7,243 nucleotides of DNA from Actinomycetales bacterium (GCA_012513625.1 JAAZBW010000153.1:1-7243); one strand, 5' to 3'. Numbered from the stretch's first letter, positions 1 through 6,230 are shown. Translations and numbers: made by a program. Notes: generated from the letters alone by a model not told the origin.

Positions 1-1860
1 GACCATGCCGATCCGCTGGGACCGGGCGTCGATGGGATCCAGATCCGAGGGCGGAGCGGGGGGTGTGAGCCGTCGCAGCGGACGCCATCGCGGCTTTGGC
101 GAGCCAGGCGAAGCCGCGTCGGCGGAAAGGTGGGCCTCGTCGTCGAGAATCTCGCCGACTGTGTGGGTTAGGACCGCGTCCCCCACGACGCCGGAACTCA
201 GCTCTGCGGCCCTCTCCCCCCTGCGCCGCGCTCGCCGGCCGCGGCGCCTGCGTGGGCTTGGGAAGCGGAAGGAACGGGTACTCGCGAGCCCCTCCGGATC
301 CCACGTGCTCGCCAGCGCGAGCCGTTGCGTGATCAGGCCGATCGCGTACACCACGGCGAGCACCACGAACGGCCCAATCACCACCACGTAGAAGTGGAAG
401 ACCGTGCGGTTCCAGAAGACGAACCACGGCAGGTAGGTGGCGGCGTAGCCGGCGAGGATGATGCCGGCGCGGCCGTCGCGCCACCGGGACGCCATCCAGA
501 CCACGAGCACGAGCGCCACGGCGCCCGCCCACCAGAGGAAGGGATTGCCAAGCGAGGAGATCGCACCGATGCAGCGATCCGCGCCACAGAGCGCCTGCTG
601 ATCCTCGTCCGTGTATTCCTGCCAGTACATGGAGGTGGGCCGGATCTGCAGCAACCATGTGGCGGGATGCGCCTCATAGGTGTGCTCGGAATCGAGCCCG
701 GAATGGAACGTGGCCATCCTGATGTGGTACTCGAGGAACGAATTCAGCGAATCGGGGAGCCACGCGCGTGGGAGCTCGTTTCCGGCCGCGCGCTCATTGA
801 CGGCCCACTGGCGCATGTAGGCGTTCTCGTGGGTGAACCAGGAGAACCAGGAGGCCACATACGCGAGGATCGTCACCGGCACGAGCGCCAGGAAGGCGGG
901 GATGCCGCCCTTCACCACGCTGCCCATCGCCGGCTTCCGCACCTGCAGCAACTGGCGGGCATTCAGGTCCCAGAGCCAGGCGGCGAGCCCGAGCACGGCG
1001 GCCGCATAGAAGCCGGACCACTTCACCCCAGCGGCGGCGCCGAGCAGGACGCCCGCCACCACCAGCCAGGCCCGGAATCCCGTTCCCGGTCCAAGGGGCC
1101 TCTCCCACCAGTCCGGCTGGGCATGCCGGCGTGCCATGTGGGCGCGGCTCGCATCCCGGTCCTTCAGGACCGCGAGGAACCCGGCCAGCACCAGCGCCGC
1201 GAGGAATACGTCCAGTAGGCCGATCCGGGAGAGGGCGATGGCATTGCCGTCGATCGCGAGGAGGCCCGCGGCGAGCGTGGCAAGACCAGCGGAGCGAAAG
1301 AGCCGGAGGGCGATCCGGCCCACGAGCAACACGCAGACAACCCCGGCCACTGCGGCGGCAAAGCGCCAGCCGAGCCCGTTGTCCACCCCGAAGAGGCGCA
1401 TACCGAGAGCGATGAACCACTTTCCCAACTCACCGTGGACCACGTAAGCGGCCACATCGGTCATCTCGCGGTGGTCGCCCACATTGAAGAACTGGTTCCT
1501 GTTGTCCTCGTCCACGGGCTCCCACTTGGTGGAGTACCCGAACGTATCGAGGGTGAAGGCATCCTTCACGTAGTAGGTCTCGTCAAAGATGACCCGCTCG
1601 GGATGCTGCAGGTTCCAGATCCGAAGGATCGCGGCTATCCCGGCCATGAGGATTGGGCCGAGCCAGCCCCACATGATCGTGCGGCGGGCGAGTTTTTCTC
1701 CCACCGCGAGCAGGCCGAGGCGCGTCCGGAGTGCGTCCTCACGGTCCCGGACCGTGGGGAACCGAAGCTCCACCCCGGCGGTGCGTGCCGTTTCCGGGGC
1801 TTCTGGGGACTCGCCCGGGGGCGCGTCCGCCTCCTCGGGTGCGGTCACGAGCTCGGTCAC
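1..1860 (-). CDS. pmt: Protein O-mannosyltransferase (Pmt/Rv1002c-like), 3' end outside window
   Basis: Integral membrane GT39 enzyme expected to transfer mannose from polyprenyl-phosphate-mannose to Ser/Thr of secreted proteins at the outer face of the membrane. 620 codons are open from GTG at 1860 to the window edge with no stop. Seen: acidic, Pro/Ala-rich cytosolic N-terminus (1-60), TM1 about 63-80, then the family's catalytic acidic pair in FDETYYVKDA (D93, E94), a VVHGELGKW stretch (141-148), several hydrophobic segments to about 340, an extracytoplasmic domain about 341-438, and three C-terminal membrane segments (about 441-457, 465-482, 489-510) of the PMT_4TMC type. The fourth is not reached. 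Instead residues about 516-612 form a basic, low-complexity stretch (RRRRGRRARRRGER at 537-550), ending in RSQRIGMV, which could begin the last segment beyond the edge. GTG 1860 is chosen because AGGA/TAGGAT lies 7-8 nt upstream; GTG 1848 is a weaker alternative. Divergent from rsmI. Confidence 0.93.
   Translation of the reverse strand, partial: MTELVTAPEEADAPPGESPEAPETARTAGVELRFPTVRDREDALRTRLGLLAVGEKLARRTIMWGWLGPILMAGIAAILRIWNLQHPERVIFDETYYVKDAFTLDTFGYSTKWEPVDEDNRNQFFNVGDHREMTDVAAYVVHGELGKWFIALGMRLFGVDNGLGWRFAAAVAGVVCVLLVGRIALRLFRSAGLATLAAGLLAIDGNAIALSRIGLLDVFLAALVLAGFLAVLKDRDASRAHMARRHAQPDWWERPLGPGTGFRAWLVVAGVLLGAAAGVKWSGFYAAAVLGLAAWLWDLNARQLLQVRKPAMGSVVKGGIPAFLALVPVTILAYVASWFSWFTHENAYMRQWAVNERAAGNELPRAWLPDSLNSFLEYHIRMATFHSGLDSEHTYEAHPATWLLQIRPTSMYWQEYTDEDQQALCGADRCIGAISSLGNPFLWWAGAVALVLVVWMASRWRDGRAGIILAGYAATYLPWFVFWNRTVFHFYVVVIGPFVVLAVVYAIGLITQRLALASTWDPEGLASTRSFRFPSPRRRRGRRARRRGERAAELSSGVVGDAVLTHTVGEILDDEAHLSADAASPGSPKPRWRPLRRLTPPAPPSDLDPIDARSQRIGMV
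151..166 (-). repeat. Dispersed repeat core inside pmt
   Basis: CTCGCCGACTGTGTGG on the plus strand is the exact reverse complement of CCACACAGTCGGCGAG at 6217-6232, 6 kb away. The similarity continues with a one-base shift (GTTAGG here, TTAAAA there). It is read in frame within pmt and encodes about residues 565-570 (THTVGE), in the unusual loop before the expected last membrane segment. A 16-bp exact match is very unlikely by chance in a window this size, even at high GC. Confidence 0.75.
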
Positions 1861-1867
1861 AGAGGCG

Positions 1868-1873
1868 ATCCTA
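1868..1873 (-). promoter_or_regulatory. -10 hexamer TAGGAT of pmt, probably leaderless
   Basis: On the minus strand TAGGAT ends 7 nt before the GTG start of pmt, so transcription would begin at or next to the start codon. No convincing -35 box is visible 16-19 nt further upstream. The same bases hold AGGA, which could instead act as a Shine-Dalgarno site with 8-nt spacing; sequence alone does not decide between the two. Confidence 0.5.
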
Positions 1874-1937
1874 GGCGACCGCCCCGCGCGCGCAGGACCG
1901 ACCCCGGTAGTAGGTGCGCCCCTCACGTGCACCTTCC

Positions 1938-1970
1938 CGCGGCGGGGCCGTCTATCTCGCGGCGGGGCCG
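1938..1970. repeat. 20-bp-period direct repeat
   Basis: CGCGGCGGGGCCG occurs at 1938-1950 and 1958-1970, each followed by a similar T/C-rich tail (TCTATCT and TTCATCT). A third, more diverged copy of the second unit with its tail (TGCGG..TGGCCGTTC..CTCT) follows at about 2023-2050. Together these look like slippage-derived or promoter-region repeats; no binding protein can be named. Confidence 0.6.
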
Positions 1971-2070
1971 TTCATCTCTCTGCGGACGCGCCATGCACCG
2001 CTCCGCGGTCCCGTGCGCCTCTTGCGGTTTGGCCGTTCGCCTCTCCGCGGTGTCGTGCTCACGCTGCGGT

Positions 2071-2120
2071 GAGGTGTGGAAGGTTAGGGAGCGACATCGC
2101 TACCCAACCCTGCACACCTC
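2071..2120. repeat. 50-nt imperfect palindrome upstream of rsmI
   Basis: Pairing base i with base 51-i gives 21 of 25 complementary positions. The outer arms GAGGTGTG (2071-2078) and CACACCTC (2113-2120) are perfect, and the centre AGCGACATCGCT (2090-2101) is a second perfect pair of 5-base arms. It sits 67 nt upstream of the rsmI start and about 210 nt from pmt. It could be an operator for a dimeric regulator, a cruciform or RNA hairpin, or a decayed mobile repeat. Confidence 0.7.
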
Positions 2121-2174
2121 CTGCCGGGCGGAGAACCACATGTCTGGACAGCGGACGGATCGCCCCCCGTGGGG

Positions 2175-2180
2175 AACACT
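2175..2180 (+). promoter_or_regulatory. Weak -10-like AACACT before rsmI
   Basis: AACACT ends 7 nt before the rsmI GTG, the same spacing as the better hexamers of the other genes here. Its first base deviates from TANNNT and no -35 box is evident. The GTG has no well-spaced Shine-Dalgarno (GGGGAA at 2171-2176 is 11 nt away), which also favours a leaderless start. Confidence 0.3.
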
Positions 2181-2187
2181 GGTACCC

Positions 2188-3042
2188 GTGAACATCCCCA
2201 CGGACGGCACCGTCCTCCTCGCCGCCACCCCGATCGGTGACACGGAAGATGCCCCACCCCGCCTCCGCCACGCCCTGCAAGATGCGGACGTGGTGGCCGC
2301 CGAGGACACCCGGCGCCTCCTTGACCTCGCGTCCCGCCTCGGCATCCGGATCGGCGGGCGGATCGTCTCCCTCCACGAGCACAACGAGGCGGCCCGGGCC
2401 GCCGAGGTGGTGGCCGCCGCTGCCGAGGGCCAGTTCGTGGTGGTGGTGACCGACGCCGGAATGCCTACTGTCTCTGACCCCGGCTACCGCGTGGTCCGCA
2501 CCGCCATCGAGGAGGGTGTGCGCGTCTCCGTGCTACCCGGGCCCTCGGCCGCCCTCACCGCGCTCGCGATCTCCGGCCTGCCCACGGACCGCTTCGCGTT
2601 CGAGGGCTTCCTTCCCCGGAAGGACGGCGAACGCGACCGGGCGCTTGAGGCCCTCGCCCGCGATCCGCGCACGCTGATCTTCTTCGAATCGCCACGCCGC
2701 GTCCCCGTCACCCTTGCTGCGATGGCGCGCGCCTTCGGCGCCGAGCGGCCCGCCGCCGTCTGCCGCGAGCTCACCAAGACCTACGAGGAGGTCCTGCGCG
2801 GGACCCTCGACGAACTCGCGACGGCCACGGAGGGCGGGGTGTTGGGGGAGGTGAGCATCGTCGTCGGGGGGGCGAGTGAAGAGCGCGCGGACCTGGCCGA
2901 GGCCGCGGGCGAGGTGGCCGCGCTGGTGGCGCTTGGGGTGCGCATGAAGGACGCGGCCGCGCACGTGGCGGGCCGCACCGGGCTCAGCACGCGAGAGCTC
3001 TACCAGCGGGCCCTCCTAGACCGGGACGACGGCGCCCGTTGA
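2188..3042 (+). CDS. rsmI: 16S rRNA (cytidine1402-2'-O)-methyltransferase RsmI
   Basis: Uses S-adenosylmethionine to 2'-O-methylate C1402 in the decoding centre of 16S rRNA; cytosolic, tetrapyrrole-methylase fold. 284 residues, the normal family length. Motifs in order: GTVLLAATPIGD (7-18), ADVVAAEDTRRLL (33-45), SLHEHNE (61-67), VTDAGMPTVSDPGYR (87-101), LPGPSA (116-121), GLPTDRFAFEGFLPRK (130-145), TLIFFESPRR (162-171), CRELTKTYEEVLRGTL (192-207) and GEVSIVVGG (220-228). The C-terminal 45 residues (MKDAAAHVAGRTGLSTRELY) form the small helical domain usual in the family. GTG at 2188 is chosen because protein similarity begins at once after it; the frame is open further upstream (ATG at 1993) but without family-like sequence. 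Divergent from pmt, as in Mycobacterium. Convergent with pncA. Confidence 0.97.
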   Translation: MNIPTDGTVLLAATPIGDTEDAPPRLRHALQDADVVAAEDTRRLLDLASRLGIRIGGRIVSLHEHNEAARAAEVVAAAAEGQFVVVVTDAGMPTVSDPGYRVVRTAIEEGVRVSVLPGPSAALTALAISGLPTDRFAFEGFLPRKDGERDRALEALARDPRTLIFFESPRRVPVTLAAMARAFGAERPAAVCRELTKTYEEVLRGTLDELATATEGGVLGEVSIVVGGASEERADLAEAAGEVAALVALGVRMKDAAAHVAGRTGLSTRELYQRALLDRDDGAR

Positions 3043-3054
3043 GTCCCAGCGCGG

Positions 3055-3077
3055 CCCCGCCCCGCGCTCGGGCGGGG
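3055..3077 (+). terminator. GC hairpin after rsmI
   Basis: CCCCGCCC (3055-3062) and GGGCGGGG (3070-3077) form a perfect 8-bp stem with a 7-nt loop, starting 13 nt after the rsmI stop. No T-tract follows, which is frequent for hairpins behind actinobacterial genes. It could act for rsmI or, read the other way, for pncA. Confidence 0.55.
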
Positions 3078-3123
3078 TGAGGGGAGCTTCCGACCCGCCC
3101 GCTCGGTGGGCGAGATCGCTGGA

Positions 3124-3274
3124 GGGCGACGCGGCGTGGCAGGGCGAGGTTCGCCGTCGGCACGGGTGAAGCTGCTCGCGGCAGGGCGAGGTTCGCCGTC
3201 GGCACGGGCGACGCGGCGCGGCAGGGCGAGGTTCGCCGTCGGCACGGGTGAAGCGGCGCACGTTCGCCGTCGGC
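3124..3274. repeat. Tandem repeat, 40-42 bp unit, three full copies plus partial ends
   Basis: Full copies start at 3139, 3181 and 3221 and share an identical 28-bp core (GCAGGGCGAGGTTCGCC, then GTCGGCACGGG). The linkers vary (14, 12 and 12-13 nt). A partial unit (GGGCGACGCGGCG) precedes at 3124-3136 and a truncated core (GTTCGCCGTCGG) follows at 3262-3273, ending 7 nt before the pncA stop. Each core can form two small hairpins, GGCGA-GGT-TCGCC and CCGT-CGGC-ACGG. The array fills most of the convergent spacer between rsmI and pncA. Open frames across it simply repeat one peptide (PTANLALPR on the minus strand) and are not taken as genes. Confidence 0.9.
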
Positions 3275-3280
3275 TCCGAG

Positions 3281-3862
3281 CTAGTCCGCCGGGAACGCCT
3301 CCGCCGCGGTCACGTAGGTGACGCCCGCTTCCGCCATTGCCGCCCGCGCGGCCGCGCCCTGGTCCGGCGAGACGGGCACGGTGAGGTCCGAGACCACGCG
3401 GGTGGGCAACTGCTCCCTGCGAGAGTCGAGGGCGGTTTCCTTCACGCAGTGGGACTCGGCGATCCCCACCACGTCCACGGAGGTGATTCCGGCCTCGGCG
3501 AGGATATGGGCGAGGTTCCGGCCGTCGTCACTCGTGCCCTCGTAGCCCGAGTAGGCGGCGGCGTACTGGCCCTTCTTCACCGAGGCATCGGGGGAGAGTG
3601 AGGCGAGCGCGGGATGCAGTTCGGCCTCTGCCGTGCCGGCCACGCCGTGCGGCGGCCACGTGTCCACGAAGTCCGGCGCCTCGGAGAAGTGGGCTCCCGG
3701 ATCGATGTGCCAGTCCTGCGTGGTCACCACGAGTCCGTACTGCTCGCGGTGGCGGGCGGCGAAGGCCGCGATGCCTTCGGCGACGGCGTTGCCCCCCTCC
3801 ACACCGAGGGCGCCGCCCTCGCAGAAGGTGGGCTGGACATCGACGACGAGGAGCGCGCGCAT
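3281..3862 (-). CDS. pncA: Nicotinamidase PncA
   Basis: Hydrolyses nicotinamide to nicotinate and ammonia for NAD salvage; cytosolic isochorismatase-fold enzyme, and the family member that activates pyrazinamide in mycobacteria. 193 residues, close to the 186 of M. tuberculosis PncA. The catalytic triad is present: D8 (LLVVDVQPTFCEGG), K97 (SVKKGQY) and C139 (GIAESHCVKET). The metal ligands are present: D50, H52 and H58 (TQDWHIDPGAHFS) and H72 (WPPHGV). AYSGYEG (103-109) and the final TVPVSPDQGAA region also match the family. The usual GIATDHCV is GIAESHCV here, a conservative change. ATG 3862 is chosen because the family sequence starts there (MRALLVVDVQ). The frame is open to 4054, but the extra 64 residues look non-coding. 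Divergent from the permease, with a -10 site 6 nt before the ATG. Confidence 0.96.
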   Translation of the reverse strand: MRALLVVDVQPTFCEGGALGVEGGNAVAEGIAAFAARHREQYGLVVTTQDWHIDPGAHFSEAPDFVDTWPPHGVAGTAEAELHPALASLSPDASVKKGQYAAAYSGYEGTSDDGRNLAHILAEAGITSVDVVGIAESHCVKETALDSRREQLPTRVVSDLTVPVSPDQGAAARAAMAEAGVTYVTAAEAFPAD

Positions 3863-4167
3863 GCTGCCATCGTAGGCGGGCCCCAGTGTGACGGGGGACA
3901 CGGCATTTGGCGCCCTCCTGCGGTATCGCGGGGAACCCTGCGGATCTACGATTACGCGAGCACCAGGTCTGGAAAAGAGGCCCCATGCGGCGGCTCGATG
4001 CACGCGGCAGCAGGATCGGTAAGGGAACGCGTCCCCACGGCGGTGGCCACCCACCCGGCTACGGGCCGAGGGGTTCCACGTTGGAGGCGTCTCCTGTCTC
4101 TCCCTCGCGCGGCCGGGGAGCGGGTGCCGGTGCCGGTAGACGTGGCACGGCCGTCCGGCGCTGGCTG
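3863..4167. other. Divergent pncA/permease spacer
   Basis: 305 nt. Next to pncA lies its -10 site. A second TACGAT on the plus strand (3947-3952) is a possible -10 for the permease; it would give a 5' leader of about 210 nt. Small inverted repeats in that leader are GGGA/TCCC (4023-4035), GGAG/CTCC (4083-4094) and GTGCC/GGCAC (4130-4148, 9-nt loop). I recognise no riboswitch consensus. The permease frame is open through most of the spacer, but the sequence looks non-coding (Gly/Arg/Pro-rich, no family match). Confidence 0.5.
3869..3874 (-). promoter_or_regulatory. -10 hexamer TACGAT of pncA, probably leaderless
   Basis: TACGAT on the minus strand ends 6 nt before the pncA ATG. There is no purine-rich Shine-Dalgarno in the intervening GGCAGC, so a transcript starting at the ATG is the simplest reading. 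No clear -35 box is seen. Confidence 0.55.
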
Positions 4168-6060
4168 ATGGACGAGACCGAGGTGGCGCCGGGGCAGCAG
4201 GTGGGACCCCACGGGCAGCAGGAGCAGGGGAGGCGTTCGCACTGGCTGCGCGTCATGTGCCTCACGGGCCTCGACTACTTCTCCACTCTCGGCTACCAGC
4301 CGGCCATCGCCGCGCTGGCGGCAGGCGCGGTGGCGCCGATCGCCACGATCGTGCTCGTACTGCTGACGGTGGCCGGGGCGCTGCCCGTGTACCGGCGGGT
4401 GGCCGCGGAGAGCCCACACGGGAGTGGATCCATTGCGATGCTCGCCACGTTGCTGCCACGGTGGGGCGGCAAGATCGCCATCCTGGTGCTTCTCGGCTTC
4501 GCCGCCACGGACTTCACCATCACCATGACTCTCTCTGCCTCCGATGCCACCGCGCACTTCGTGGAGAACCCGTTTGTCCCGGCGTCGTTCCGCGGGAAGG
4601 AGGTGGCGATCACGCTCGCGCTGCTGGCCGGCCTGGGGGTGGTCTTCCTCCGTGGATTCCACGAGGCCATCCGGGTGGCCACCGTGGTGGTGGGCGCCTT
4701 CCTCGCCGTGAACCTGGTGGTGATCGTGGTGGCGCTCGCCAAGCTCGTGGCGCGCCCGGCCCTCCTCGGGGACTGGTGGACCGTGCTCACCACGCAGCAC
4801 GGGAACCCGGTGCTGGTGGTGGCGGTGGCTGTGCTGGTCTTCCCCAAGCTTGCCCTCGGCCTCTCCGGCTTCGAGACCGGAGTGGTGGTGATGCCCCTGG
4901 TTGCTGGGGACGCGACGGACACTGAGGAGTCTCCGGCGGGCCGGATCCGCAACACACGGCGCCTCCTCACCACCTCCGCCCTCATCATGAGCGGGTTCCT
5001 CATCGCCTCCTCGATCACCACGGTGGCGCTGATTCCTGCCGCGGAGTTCGAGGAGGGCGGCGATGCCAGCGGCCGCGCGCTCGCCTACCTGGCCCACGAG
5101 CACCTGGGCCACGGCTTCGGCACGGTCTACGACCTGATCACCATCGTGATCCTCTGGTTCGCGGGCGCCTCCGCCATGGCGGGCCTGCTCAACCTCGTGC
5201 CCCGCTACCTGCCGCGCTTCGGGATGGCGCCGGCGTGGGCGCGCGCCACCCGTCCGCTCGTGCTGGTGTTCACCGGGATCGCCTTCCTCGTGACGATCGT
5301 CTTCGGCGCGAGCGTGGAGGCCCAGGGCGGCGCCTACGCCACCGGCGTGCTGGTCCTCATCACCTCGGCGGCGATCGCCGTCACCCTCTCCGCACACAGC
5401 CGCGGCCAGAGCCGGGCCGTGGTGGGGTTCGGGGCCATCACCGCCGTCTTCGTGTTCACCACCGTGGCGAACGTGGTGGAGCGCCCCGACGGCGTGAAGG
5501 TCGCCCTCTGCTTCATCCTCGCCATCGTGGGTGTGAGCCTCGTCTCGCGGGTGGTGCGCGCCACCGAGCTGCGGGCCACGGCGGTGCGGTGCGACGCCGC
5601 CGCGTGCGCCTTCCTGGACGCGGTCCCCGGCCGCGTGGTCCGGCTCGTGGCGCACGATCCCCACGATCAGTCCCTGGAGCGCTACCGCAGCAAGCTGAAC
5701 CACGCTCGCCTCGCCCACCGCATCACGGAGGAGGGTGTGCTGTTCCTCGAGGTGGTGGTTCGAGACAGCTCGGACTTCGAGAGCGAGCTGGTGGTGCGCG
5801 GGCTTCAACGGCACAGGTACCGGGTGCTCCGCGTGGAGGGCACGAGCGTGCCCAACGCGATCGCGGCCGTGGCCCTGCACCTGCAGCGCACGCACGGGGT
5901 GATCCCGCACATCTACTTCCGGTGGGTGGAGGGCAATCCGTTCGCGCACATCCTCGGGTTCCTCCTGTTCGGCGAGGGCCATATCTCCACGGTCACGCGT
6001 GAGGTGCTGCGGGAGGCGGAGCCGGAGGTGCTGCGGCGACCGTGGGTCCACGTGGCCTGA
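4168..6060 (+). CDS. APC-superfamily permease with soluble C-terminal domain
   Basis: Membrane transporter of 630 residues. A short polar N-terminus (1-25) is followed by about 12 hydrophobic segments up to residue 463. The first carries GLDYFSTLGYQPAIA (34-48), where APC transporters have the broken TM1 that binds substrate. TM6 has the comparable LGLSGFETGVVVMP (230-243). GFAATDFTITMTLSASDA (110-127) is typical of this family. Residues about 465-630 form a soluble alpha/beta domain with LERYRSKLNHARLAHR, EGVLFLEVVVRDSSDF (522-537), YRVLRVEGTSVPNAIAA and HIYFRWVEGNPFAHILGFLL. Homologues are usually annotated as amino-acid permeases. The architecture (APC core plus cytosolic C-terminal domain) also recalls the KimA and Kup potassium importers, so the substrate is open. 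ATG 4168 is chosen as the first plausible start; its Shine-Dalgarno is poor. Divergent from pncA; a repeat hairpin begins 13 nt after the stop. Confidence 0.85.
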   Translation: MDETEVAPGQQVGPHGQQEQGRRSHWLRVMCLTGLDYFSTLGYQPAIAALAAGAVAPIATIVLVLLTVAGALPVYRRVAAESPHGSGSIAMLATLLPRWGGKIAILVLLGFAATDFTITMTLSASDATAHFVENPFVPASFRGKEVAITLALLAGLGVVFLRGFHEAIRVATVVVGAFLAVNLVVIVVALAKLVARPALLGDWWTVLTTQHGNPVLVVAVAVLVFPKLALGLSGFETGVVVMPLVAGDATDTEESPAGRIRNTRRLLTTSALIMSGFLIASSITTVALIPAAEFEEGGDASGRALAYLAHEHLGHGFGTVYDLITIVILWFAGASAMAGLLNLVPRYLPRFGMAPAWARATRPLVLVFTGIAFLVTIVFGASVEAQGGAYATGVLVLITSAAIAVTLSAHSRGQSRAVVGFGAITAVFVFTTVANVVERPDGVKVALCFILAIVGVSLVSRVVRATELRATAVRCDAAACAFLDAVPGRVVRLVAHDPHDQSLERYRSKLNHARLAHRITEEGVLFLEVVVRDSSDFESELVVRGLQRHRYRVLRVEGTSVPNAIAAVALHLQRTHGVIPHIYFRWVEGNPFAHILGFLLFGEGHISTVTREVLREAEPEVLRRPWVHVA

Positions 6061-6067
6061 CCCCGCG

Positions 6068-6145
6068 TTTCGTCGACTGTGTGGCGAAGGTACTTGACCA
6101 CACAGTCGATGGTGGGAGTCCGGGATTTTAACCACACAGTCGGCG
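6068..6145. repeat. 78-bp direct repeat, copy 1
   Basis: Matches 6153-6230 at 75 of 78 positions (differences at 6114, 6118 and 6119). It holds three copies of the core CCACACAGTCG: one inverted (6074-6084) and two direct (6098-6108, 6132-6142). The first two form a perfect hairpin. The third is preceded by GGGATTTTAA. The non-GC-rich character of the unit (TACTTGA, ATTTTAA) stands out from the surrounding DNA. Confidence 0.93.
6073..6109 (+). terminator. 12-bp-stem hairpin behind the permease
   Basis: TCGACTGTGTGG (6073-6084) and CCACACAGTCGA (6098-6109) are perfectly complementary around a 13-nt loop. The hairpin begins 13 nt after the permease stop and is repeated at 6158-6194. No T-tract follows directly. 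It may end permease transcription or protect its 3' end, but the same sequence may instead be a protein-binding or mobile repeat, since the core also occurs singly inside pmt. Confidence 0.5.
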
Positions 6146-6152
6146 TCTGGTT

Positions 6153-6230
6153 TTTCGTCGACTGTGTGGCGAAGGTACTTGACCACACAGTCGATGGTCG
6201 GAACCCGGGATTTTAACCACACAGTCGGCG
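6153..6230. repeat. 78-bp direct repeat, copy 2
   Basis: Second copy, offset exactly 85 nt from the first with a 7-nt linker (TCTGGTT). Core motifs lie at 6159-6169 (inverted), 6183-6193 and 6217-6227 (direct). Its last core continues into GGCGAG, the version shared exactly with the copy inside pmt. Confidence 0.93.

Larger units (their letters stand above)
1861..2187. other. Divergent pmt/rsmI spacer with degenerate repeats
   Basis: 327 nt between the divergent starts of pmt and rsmI. From the left it holds the pmt -10 site, a 20-bp-period direct repeat (CGCGGCGGGGCCG at 1938-1950 and 1958-1970), a related 28-nt pair at 2001-2028 and 2043-2070 (21 of 28 identical), a 50-nt imperfect palindrome at 2071-2120, and the weak rsmI -10. 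The frame of rsmI stays open across the whole spacer, but codon choice there (AGG, GTA, CGA, ACA) differs from the gene body, so I treat it as non-coding. Confidence 0.6.

Noticed and set aside
325..1218. 297-codon plus-strand open frame opposite pmt
   Set aside because: Low-complexity His/Pro/Arg composition with no recognisable domain; the opposite strand encodes conserved Pmt segments throughout.
1435..2187. Upstream extension of the rsmI frame, overlapping pmt in antisense
   Set aside because: RsmI homology begins at 2188; most of the extension lies opposite the pmt coding region.
2984..3261. Small minus-strand open frames across the tandem repeat
   Set aside because: They encode only the translated repeat (PTANLALPR) in several frames and have no independent coding signal.
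3124..3274. CRISPR array
   Set aside because: The linkers between the 28-bp cores are only 12-14 nt and resemble one another; there are no unique spacers and no cas genes.
3863..4054. 64-residue N-terminal extension of pncA
   Set aside because: The nicotinamidase family begins at MRALLVVDVQ; the extension is Arg/Pro-rich and contains the apparent -10 site.
3907..4167. 87-residue N-terminal extension of the permease
   Set aside because: Gly/Arg/Pro-rich sequence with no family resemblance and no ribosome site; ATG 4168 gives the expected short N-terminus.
6068..6230. CRISPR array or transposon ends
   Set aside because: Only two near-identical units with a 7-nt linker; no spacers, no transposase and no flanking target duplication around the pair.
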